The position numbers and the translations under genes are program-made. Of a stretch of 64,000 nt of DNA, positions 57,749-64,000 are shown in pieces; position 1 is the first letter of the stretch; every line of letters begins with the position of its first letter. This stretch comes from CAZYTM01 sp964649725. Lineage in GTDB: Bacteria > Desulfobacterota > Desulfuromonadia > Geobacterales > Geobacteraceae. Under the pieces are notes generated by a model. It worked only from the letters and a program-made list of their open reading frames with translations, was not told the DNA's origin and searched no databases. The DNA lies in contig CAZYTM010000002.1 in NCBI GenBank assembly GCA_964649725.1, positions 186,001-250,000 of the forward strand, in the 5' to 3' direction.

Positions 57749-60067
57749 TTAGAAAAAGCTCCCGATAGAGAATTCAAGACGCCCCTTCCCGGTGTCAATA
57801 CCATCCCGGGGATTGAGCGGGATACCGTACTCAAGCCGCAGCGGACCGATGGGAGAAAACCAGCGGATGCCAAAACCGTAACTGGTCTGAAAGCTGGTGA
57901 ACATATCACCGACTTTGGCGTAGGCATTACCGGCATCAAAGAAGACCACCCCTTTCAGATTGGCCTCTTTAATCAGCGGCACCTGCAGTTCTGCATTGAA
58001 TACCGCCTCAGCTACGCCACCTTCATAGAAACGGCTAACCACCGGGTCATTAAGACCATTGGCATTGGTAGGGGAGATGTGACTGACCCGGTTCGGACTG
58101 ACTGTCCTGCCACCGTAGCCGCGGATGGTGTTGATCCCGCCCAGGTAGAATTTCTCGTCAATAGAGACATCCTTGCCGCCGACCCCCTGTACATACCCCA
58201 ATTCACCACGCGTCGACATGACCGTCCCCCAGGCTACCGGGACAAAGACCGTGGTGCTGCCGATATAACGGAGATAGCGGTTGGTCCCGCCAAGGCCGGC
58301 GAATTCCACCGAGACATTGTTGACCATCCCGCGTGACGGGTCGAGCCGGTAATCGGTAGTATTCCGCGTCAGACTGGCCGTGATGGAACTGGTCGTCGAG
58401 CTGGAGTCGGGCGGCGGCGAAATACCGGCATTGATATTCTCCCGTAGCGCCTGGGAGAGATTGTATATCTGCTTCGATTCAAATTTATAGAGCCAGAAGG
58501 TGCTGACATTGTCGGAGAGGGGATAACCACCCTTGATATCGCCACCGGTCACCCGGCGGGTGAAATCGAGGTAATCCCGCTCCGAGCGGTAGACGTCGGC
58601 ACCGACGGTCCATTTGGTATCCATGAAGAACGGATCGGTTATGCCGACATTATAGGTCTGCGACTTGCTGCCAAGAGCTGCGGAAGCATGCGCTTTCAGA
58701 CCAAGTCCGAGGAAATTGGCCTGCTGGATCGACCCCTGACCGATCACCCCGTCAAGGGAACTGTAGCCGGCGCCGATACTGAAAGTGCCGGTCGGCTTCT
58801 CCTTGACATCTACATTCAGATCGAGCTTGTTGTCAGCCCTCCCCTTGGCTGTGGCGATGTTGGCCTCTTCGAAGAACCCGAGGTTCATCAGGTTCTGCTT
58901 GCTTCTCTTTAACGCCGTGCTGTTGAAGAGATCCCCTTCGGCCAGCTTCATCTCCCGGCGCAACACCTTGTCGCGGGTTTTGGGGTTGCCGCTGATGTTG
59001 ATCCGGTCGATATAGACCTTCTCCCCCTTCTCCATGTCAAAGGTGATGTTGATAATCTTCTTGGCCGGGTCAATCCTGGTGATTGGAGTCACGTTGGCAA
59101 ATGCATACCCCTTGTCCGCATAGATATCGGTCAGACTGAAGACATCGTTCCGCAGCGTAGCCCGGCTGAACACCTCCCCGGAGAGCAGCTTCAGCTGTTT
59201 TGCCAGATCCTCCTGCTTCTCCAGCAGGTCCCCCTTGAAGCCGAGTTCGCCGGTGCGGAACTGGTCACCCTCTGTGATACCGATGGTAATCTGCAGTCCG
59301 TTCTTGTCGGTCATCAATTCGACCTTCGGCTCACCGACCTTGATGTTGATATAACCATTGTTGTAGTAAAGCTCCGCAATAAGGGTTACATCATTCTTCA
59401 ACACCTCTTCCTTGTAGACCCCCGCCCCGGTCAGCCAGGCCAGCCACCAGTCCTCGGTGGTCTCCATGACGCCACGCAGCTTGCGCGGGGTAAAGGCCCG
59501 GTTACCTTCGAAGCGGATCGCTTCGATCAAGGTCTTCTTCCCTTCCTTGATATTCAGGGTCAATCCCATTTCATAATCAGAGCGCCGCTCTGTGACACTC
59601 TCCACCTCTACCAGGTAATAACCTTCATCGGCATAGAGTTTCTTGACCTTCTTGATCCCCTTGGCCAGATCCTTGCCGGAGAATATGGAATTGTTCTTGA
59701 TATCCAGGGCTTCGCGGATCTTCTCTACCGGCAGCTCCTTGTTCCCTTCGATACGTATTTCCCGCAGCACCGGCTTTTCCACCAGGGTGAAGATGAGGGT
59801 CAGCCCCTTGTCGGTCGTTTCTGATTCAGCCTTGACATCCTGGAAATGGCCCAGTTTGAATATGGCACGGACATCAGCATCTACCTTTTCGGCATAGAGA
59901 TAATCACCATTCTTCAGTTTCATTACATTCTGGATCGCGGCTGTCTCGATGCGCCTGTTACCCTTGATCTTGATATCGGCGATCTTCTCCCCTTCAGCAT
60001 GGACAAGTGCTCCGCGCCCCAGCAGCAGAATGGATAAAATTATGATTACAGTACCAAGTCGCGCCAA
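57749..60067 (-). CDS. bamA: outer membrane protein assembly factor BamA
   Basis: A 772-residue Omp85 protein, core of the BAM complex. A signal peptide ends near Ala24 (VHAEG). Five POTRA repeats span about 25 to 415, seen from recurring patterns such as EKIREALDIKN and RFEGNRAFTPRKL. The C-terminal barrel starts near GAGYSSLDGVIGQGS; IRGYGGRTVSP is the conserved L6 VRGF/Y-type motif (here IRGYGG), and the chain ends with Phe. The start is TTG, with GAGGGGG upstream and no nearby ATG. Confidence 0.95.
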   Translation of the reverse strand: MARLGTVIIILSILLLGRGALVHAEGEKIADIKIKGNRRIETAAIQNVMKLKNGDYLYAEKVDADVRAIFKLGHFQDVKAESETTDKGLTLIFTLVEKPVLREIRIEGNKELPVEKIREALDIKNNSIFSGKDLAKGIKKVKKLYADEGYYLVEVESVTERRSDYEMGLTLNIKEGKKTLIEAIRFEGNRAFTPRKLRGVMETTEDWWLAWLTGAGVYKEEVLKNDVTLIAELYYNNGYINIKVGEPKVELMTDKNGLQITIGITEGDQFRTGELGFKGDLLEKQEDLAKQLKLLSGEVFSRATLRNDVFSLTDIYADKGYAFANVTPITRIDPAKKIINITFDMEKGEKVYIDRINISGNPKTRDKVLRREMKLAEGDLFNSTALKRSKQNLMNLGFFEEANIATAKGRADNKLDLNVDVKEKPTGTFSIGAGYSSLDGVIGQGSIQQANFLGLGLKAHASAALGSKSQTYNVGITDPFFMDTKWTVGADVYRSERDYLDFTRRVTGGDIKGGYPLSDNVSTFWLYKFESKQIYNLSQALRENINAGISPPPDSSSTTSSITASLTRNTTDYRLDPSRGMVNNVSVEFAGLGGTNRYLRYIGSTTVFVPVAWGTVMSTRGELGYVQGVGGKDVSIDEKFYLGGINTIRGYGGRTVSPNRVSHISPTNANGLNDPVVSRFYEGGVAEAVFNAELQVPLIKEANLKGVVFFDAGNAYAKVGDMFTSFQTSYGFGIRWFSPIGPLRLEYGIPLNPRDGIDTGKGRLEFSIGSFF

Positions 60068-60077
60068 ACTACCCCCT

Positions 60078-60749
60078 CTATTCTATACAACCATCGACCA
60101 GACGGAGGGTTTTCCCCATCCGGCCAGCCAGCTTTTCGTTGTGCGTGACGATAATCAGCGTGATGCCCCGTTGCCGGTGCATTTCTGCCAGCAATTCATG
60201 GATACCATCGCTGGTTTTCATGTCCAGATTGCCGGTCGGTTCATCTGCCAGCAGAAGTGACGGCATCAGTACCAGCGCACGGGCAATGGCGACCCGTTGC
60301 TGTTCACCGCCGGAGAGCTCTCCCGGTTTATGGCCAAGACGATGCCCAAGACCTACGTCGCCCAGCAGTGCAGCAGCATCCTGCTGCGCCTCGCTCCGCT
60401 TCTTCCCGCCGATCAGGGCAGGCATCATGACATTCTCCAGGGCAGTGAACTCTGGCAGAAGATGGTGGAACTGAAAAACAAAACCGATCGAACGGTTGCG
60501 AAAAGCTGCCAGAGCTCTTTCGCTCTGGAGAAAGATGTCCTGACCGTTAAACAGCACCTGACCTGATGTCGGCCGGTCCAGGGCACCTAAGACATGCAGC
60601 AGTGTAGTCTTGCCGGCGCCAGATGCACCGACCAGAGCAATCGTCTCCCCCTGGTCCACATCAAGGGTGATCCCTTTCAGCACCTCGACTTTACCGGCAC
60701 CGGTCCCGTAGGACTTCTCGATATTTGTTATCTCCAGCAGTTTATTCAT
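60078..60749 (-). CDS. lolD: lipoprotein-releasing system ATP-binding protein
   Basis: An ABC ATPase of about 223 residues driving lipoprotein release from the inner membrane. Walker A is GASGAGKTTLL (41 to 51), the signature LSGGEQQRVAIARAL, Walker B LLLADEPTGNLD, and the LolD-specific FQFHHLLPEFTALENVMMP follows the Q-loop. The ATG at 60749 overlaps the lolC stop by 8 bases; a longer frame upstream lies inside lolC and does not look like LolD. Confidence 0.95.
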   Translation of the reverse strand: MNKLLEITNIEKSYGTGAGKVEVLKGITLDVDQGETIALVGASGAGKTTLLHVLGALDRPTSGQVLFNGQDIFLQSERALAAFRNRSIGFVFQFHHLLPEFTALENVMMPALIGGKKRSEAQQDAAALLGDVGLGHRLGHKPGELSGGEQQRVAIARALVLMPSLLLADEPTGNLDMKTSDGIHELLAEMHRQRGITLIIVTHNEKLAGRMGKTLRLVDGCIE

Positions 60750-62010
60750 AACGGAGCGCCTCTGCCGGTGCCATCCTTGACGCCTGCCAGGAGGGGTAAA
60801 GGGTCGCCACAAAAGAGATAAAAACCGCGGTGACCGAGATCAGCAGCACATCGGTAGGAACCACCTTGGAAGGGAAATGGTCCAGGTAGTAGACCTCTTT
60901 GCTGAACAGTTCGAATCCGGTTAGCCACTGCACGGCGCCGACAATCGGTTCGAGATTATGTGCCACCAGCAGACCGCTCAAAACGCCAAGCAGGGTGCCG
61001 ATGATACCGATGATCAGACCTTCCAGGACAAAGATCTTCATGATGCTGTAACCGGTTGCCCCCATCGACTTGAGGATGGCAATATCCTTGGTCTTTTCCA
61101 GCACCACCATAAAGAGCGTTGAAGCAATGCCGAAGGCTGCCACCAGCACGATCAGGGTAAGGATGATGAACATGACCATCTTCTCGGTCTTGAGGGCAAA
61201 GAGGATATTCTTGTTCATCTGCATCCAGTCCTTGGCATAGTAAGGGAAACCGAGTTCGCGGTTTATGTTGCGGGCTATCTCGCCGGTTTTGTAGACATCA
61301 GTCACCTTGAGCTGAATGCCGGTAACTGCATCATCCAGACCGAGGAAATCCTGGGCTTCTCGCAGGGATACATAGGCCAGGGTGGTATCATACTCGAACA
61401 TGCCGGTATTGAATATGGCAACGACCCGGAACGGCTTCAGCTTCGGTATCATCCCGAGCGGGGTGATATTTCCCATCGGCGAGACGACATTTACCGTATC
61501 GCCGACAAAGAGATTCAGGCTCTTGGCCAGCTCCTTGCCGATAACCAGCCCCGGGGCCGCCGAGACATCGGCACGCGGCGACGACAAGGTATCGAGATCC
61601 GCCAGACGACCCTTTTCGATCGCCTTGTGCAGATTGGTCACTTTCCCGTCGGTCTTGGTATCGATACCACGCAGCACCACCCCTGAGACGCTCTTGCCCG
61701 ACGCCAGCATCACCTGGTTGTAGATGAAAGGGGTAGCCCCCTCCACCCCGGCGAAACCTTTGAGTCTCTCCATCAGCGCCGGATAGCCCTCGATGCTGCC
61801 ATTCGAGGCAAGCACCACGATATGGGCATTAGTGCCAAGGATCTTCTCCTTGAGGTCTTCCTCGAAACCGGTCATGACCGCCAGGACTATGATGAGAGCC
61901 ATAACCCCGAGAGCTACGCCAGCTGTTGAAATCAGCGTGATGATCGATATGAAAGCAGATTTGCGTTTGGCCTTCAGATAACGGAGGCCGATAAACATTT
62001 CGTAGGGCAT
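60742..62010 (-). CDS. lolC: lipoprotein-releasing system transmembrane protein LolC/LolE
   Basis: A 422-residue inner-membrane permease with four helices: one near 22 to 48 and three near 275 to 400, enclosing a large periplasmic domain. The N-terminus MFIGLRYLKAKRKSAFISIITLIS is not fully quoted in the family sense but YLKAKRKSAFISIIT is diagnostic. The C-terminus LYPSWQASRMAPAEALRYE is the usual LolC/E tail. Only one permease gene is present, so it may work as a homodimer (LolF-like) with LolD. Confidence 0.93.
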   Translation of the reverse strand: MPYEMFIGLRYLKAKRKSAFISIITLISTAGVALGVMALIIVLAVMTGFEEDLKEKILGTNAHIVVLASNGSIEGYPALMERLKGFAGVEGATPFIYNQVMLASGKSVSGVVLRGIDTKTDGKVTNLHKAIEKGRLADLDTLSSPRADVSAAPGLVIGKELAKSLNLFVGDTVNVVSPMGNITPLGMIPKLKPFRVVAIFNTGMFEYDTTLAYVSLREAQDFLGLDDAVTGIQLKVTDVYKTGEIARNINRELGFPYYAKDWMQMNKNILFALKTEKMVMFIILTLIVLVAAFGIASTLFMVVLEKTKDIAILKSMGATGYSIMKIFVLEGLIIGIIGTLLGVLSGLLVAHNLEPIVGAVQWLTGFELFSKEVYYLDHFPSKVVPTDVLLISVTAVFISFVATLYPSWQASRMAPAEALRYE

Positions 62011-62018
62011 ATATACCT

Positions 62019-62053
62019 GGGATCAGGGATCAGGGACCGGAGTGAAGGGATTC
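62019..62053. repeat. heptanucleotide array upstream of lolC
   Basis: Five successive heptads, GGGATCA twice, then GGGACCG, GAGTGAA and GGGATTC, occupy 62019 to 62053 between lysS and lolC. Read on the minus strand they end a few bases before the lolC ribosome-binding region. The rest of the 84-base spacer (to 62094) contains a partly complementary CTGACCCC segment and nothing else recognisable. Confidence 0.7.
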
Positions 62054-62094
62054 AGATCAGCACTGACCCCTCTCCAGCGGAACCATTTCACCGT

Positions 62095-63576
62095 TTATTT
62101 TTCCTTCCTGAGTTGCGGAAACAGTATGACATCCCTGATGGAGGGGGAATCGGTCAGGAGCATCACCAGACGGTCGATGCCGATCCCTTCGCCAGCTGTC
62201 GGCGGCATGCCATATTCCAGCGCCCTGATGTAATCCTCATCCATGTAGTGGGCTTCTTCATCACCACTCGCCTTGGCGGCAACCTGGGCCAGAAAACGCT
62301 CCTTCTGGTCGACCGGATCGTTCAACTCGGAAAAGGCGTTGGCCATCTCCCGTCCGGCACAGTAGAATTCGAAACGGTCGACAAAATTCGGGTCGTGATC
62401 GCTTTTGCGCGACAGTGGCGACACTTCGGTCGGATAGGCGGTAATGAAGGTCGGCTGGATCAATTTGGTCTCGGCCACCTCTTCGAAAATCTCGATAAGG
62501 AGTTTGCCATAGCCGATCTCCGCCGGCAGTTCGAGCCCGAGCTGCTGGGCATAGGCATAGGCGAGGTCACGGTCTGCCAGCGATTTGGCATCGATATCAC
62601 CATAGGCGAGTATCGCCTCGGTCACGGTGAGCCGCTGCCAGGGGCGCTGGAAACTTATCGGCACCCCCTGATAGGAGAAATCGAGGCTCCCCAGAACCTG
62701 CTCGGTAACATGGCAGAGGAGTTCTTCGGTGAAGTCCATCAGCTCGGCAAAGGTGGCATAAGCCTGATAGAACTCCATCATGGTAAATTCCGGATTGTGG
62801 CGGACCGATATCCCTTCATTGCGGAAATTGCGGTTGATCTCGAATACCTTTTCAAACCCGCCCACTACCAGCCTCTTGAGGTAGAGTTCCGGAGCGATAC
62901 GCAAGAAAAGCTCCATATCGAGGGCATTATGGTGGGTAACAAAGGGGCGGGCTGTGGCACCACCGGGGATCGGCTGCATCATCGGCGTCTCGACCTCGAG
63001 AAAACCGCTGGCAGACATATATTCGCGGATCAGGTTGATAATCCGGGAACGCTTGAAAAAAACCTCGCGCACCTCCGGATTCACGATCAGGTCGAGATAC
63101 CGCTGCCGATAACGGGTCTCTACGTCAGTCAGACCATGGAATTTCTCCGGCAAGGGCAAGAGCGACTTGGCAAGCAATCGTATTTCACTGAGATGCAGGG
63201 AGAGTTCGCCGGTTTTGGTCCGAAACGGTACCCCGACTGCTCCGATTATGTCACCGATATCGAAAGTCTCGAAATTGGCGAATGATTCGTCGCCTATGGA
63301 ATCTTTCCGCACATAGAGCTGCATCCTGCCGGTCCGGTCCTGTACCTGGATAAAGGCGGCCTTGCCAAAGGAACGACGGGCCATGATGCGACCTGCTACG
63401 ACAAAAGTCGGCGGTTCGGCCTCAATAGTCTCGATTGCACCATAAGCAGCATGCAGGTCAGCAGCGGTATGCTGCGGTCGAAAATCATTCGGATAGGGGT
63501 TAACCCCTGATTCCCACAGCTGATCAACTTTTCGTCGTCTCTGCAACAGCAGTTCACTCAATTCTTCCATCGACAC
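62095..63576 (-). CDS. lysS: lysyl-tRNA synthetase, class II
   Basis: A 493-residue cytoplasmic enzyme charging tRNA-Lys. The N-terminal OB-fold anticodon-binding domain covers about 55 to 150 (VAGRIMARRSFGKAAF). Class II motifs follow: motif 1 near GFLEVETPMMQPIPGGA, motif 2 NRNFRNEGISVRHNPEFTMM, and motif 3 GEGIGIDRLVMLLTD. The start used is GTG at 63576 with GAGG six bases upstream; the ATG two codons later is an alternative. It opens the long run of envelope genes. Confidence 0.96.
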   Translation of the reverse strand: MSMEELSELLLQRRRKVDQLWESGVNPYPNDFRPQHTAADLHAAYGAIETIEAEPPTFVVAGRIMARRSFGKAAFIQVQDRTGRMQLYVRKDSIGDESFANFETFDIGDIIGAVGVPFRTKTGELSLHLSEIRLLAKSLLPLPEKFHGLTDVETRYRQRYLDLIVNPEVREVFFKRSRIINLIREYMSASGFLEVETPMMQPIPGGATARPFVTHHNALDMELFLRIAPELYLKRLVVGGFEKVFEINRNFRNEGISVRHNPEFTMMEFYQAYATFAELMDFTEELLCHVTEQVLGSLDFSYQGVPISFQRPWQRLTVTEAILAYGDIDAKSLADRDLAYAYAQQLGLELPAEIGYGKLLIEIFEEVAETKLIQPTFITAYPTEVSPLSRKSDHDPNFVDRFEFYCAGREMANAFSELNDPVDQKERFLAQVAAKASGDEEAHYMDEDYIRALEYGMPPTAGEGIGIDRLVMLLTDSPSIRDVILFPQLRKEK

Positions 63577-63655
63577 CAGTCACCTCTTTTTCGACCATCT
63601 CTTATGCTGTATCACAAACTGGCAAAATAGCCTATTTGGAGGCGTCAAGTCAAGT

Positions 63656-63685
63656 AAAAAGGGGGAACGGCATAGCCGTCCCCCC
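63656..63685 (-). terminator. rho-independent terminator after the HD-GYP gene
   Basis: On the minus strand a GC-rich stem, GGGGGACGGC pairing with GCCGTTCCCCC (one bulged base, 3-base loop), is followed directly by TTTTT. It lies 39 bases after the stop of the HD-GYP gene and about 80 bases before lysS, separating the two transcripts. The remaining bases up to lysS may hold its promoter, but I see no clear boxes. Confidence 0.85.
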
Positions 63686-63723
63686 TGTACAAATTGTCAG
63701 GATTTTCAGTCAATTATCTCTGC

Positions 63724-64000
63724 TCAGCAATTCCCCACCATACTGTAAAGCCTTGCCCCGAAATGCTTCTCGACCCGGGCTACTTTCTCCGTCTCCTTGG
63801 ATATATCATCGAGCACATTGAGAAAGGCCTCTACCACCCGCGGATCGAACTGGGCCCCGGCATTCGAATAGAGTTCATCAAGCGCCTCGCGCATCAACAG
63901 AGCGCTCCGGAATGGCCGCTCCGATGTCATGGCATCAAATGCGTCGGCAACGGCGATAATGCGCGCCTCGATAGGAATAGCGAGCCCTTTCAGCCCATAG
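63724..64000 (-). CDS. HD-GYP domain protein, C-terminal fragment (cyclic-di-GMP phosphodiesterase type)
   Basis: The last 91 codons of a gene that continues past the right edge. The frame is open from 64000 and reads PIEARIIAVADAFDAMTSERPFR, given here in parts: IIAVADAFDAMTS is the highly conserved segment near the end of HD-GYP domains, and LYSNAGAQFDPRVVEAF is the standard finishing helix. The catalytic HD and GYP residues lie outside the window, so activity cannot be judged. It is transcriptionally separate from lysS because of the terminator. Confidence 0.9.
   Translation of the reverse strand, partial: YGLKGLAIPIEARIIAVADAFDAMTSERPFRSALLMREALDELYSNAGAQFDPRVVEAFLNVLDDISKETEKVARVEKHFGARLYSMVGNC

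Noticed and set aside
62113..63285. Long open frame on the plus strand (about 390 codons) opposite lysS
   Set aside because: It is antisense to an unmistakable lysyl-tRNA synthetase, has no family motifs and no convincing ribosome-binding site; GC-rich antisense frames of this length are common.
1..64000. tRNA, rRNA, insertion sequences, integrases or attachment sites
   Set aside because: I found no tRNA-like cloverleaf, transposase-like protein or terminal inverted repeats in the window, despite the island-like composition.

Overview
The window reads as a Gram-negative chromosome segment, most likely a deltaproteobacterium of the Geobacter/Desulfuromonadales type. The order lysS, lolC, lolD, bamA, skp, lpxD, fabZ, lpxA, gnnA, gnnB, lpxB, msbA, waaA, lpxK, heptosyltransferases matches my recollection of that group, but the taxonomy is inference. 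Every gene I can support lies on the minus strand, so transcription runs from high to low coordinates. Gaps are short (none over 300 bases) and many start and stop codons overlap.

Region 1, about 64.0 to 46.4 kb: housekeeping envelope genes. The C-terminal end of an HD-GYP protein (cut by the window edge) is followed by a good rho-independent terminator. Then come lysS, the Lol lipoprotein exporter (lolC, lolD), the outer-membrane assembly genes bamA and skp, and lipid A synthesis (lpxD, fabZ, lpxA, lpxB, lpxK), with msbA, a DUF374 acyltransferase, the Kdo transferase waaA and a Trm112-like 58-codon gene. Between lpxA and lpxB sit an oxidoreductase and a transaminase in the arrangement known for GnnA/GnnB, which predicts lipid A built on 2,3-diamino-2,3-dideoxyglucose.

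Region 2, about 46.4 to 39.3 kb: LPS core. There are four GT9 heptosyltransferase-like genes (waaF, waaC and two more), a WaaE/KdtX-type GT2, a divergent GT4 and another GT2.

Region 3, about 39.1 to 1 kb: an O-antigen or surface-glycan island, visibly more AT-rich than regions 1 and 2. It holds UDP-uronic acid synthesis (tviB-like dehydrogenase plus 4-epimerase), a NeuB-centred nonulosonate-like module, an N-acetyl sugar amidotransferase flanked by two AsnB paralogues, a FAAL-like ligase/ACP/hexapeptide-transferase fusion, a Wzx flippase, and an HpcH/HpaI aldolase paired with a KdsB-like CMP transferase. Next come a tightly overlapped acyl-activation module (ACP, ligase, acyltransferase, 2-hydroxyacid dehydrogenase, reductase, cyclase, HAD phosphatase), two large GT-B-like proteins of unknown specificity, a CDP-glucose branch (rfbF, rfbG, RmlC-like, aminotransferase), a Wzy-like polymerase, glycosyltransferases, and a truncated SDR at the left edge.

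Taken together, the island should make several unusual sugars (at least two probable CMP-ulosonates, a CDP-6-deoxy amino sugar and amidated uronic acids), decorate them with acyl groups through two parallel ACP routes, and export them by a Wzx/Wzy pathway onto the core made by region 2. No initiating phosphoglycosyltransferase, Wzz or WaaL was seen, so part of the pathway lies elsewhere. Three spacers in region 1 carry degenerate heptanucleotide arrays, two of which end in or at a stop codon.
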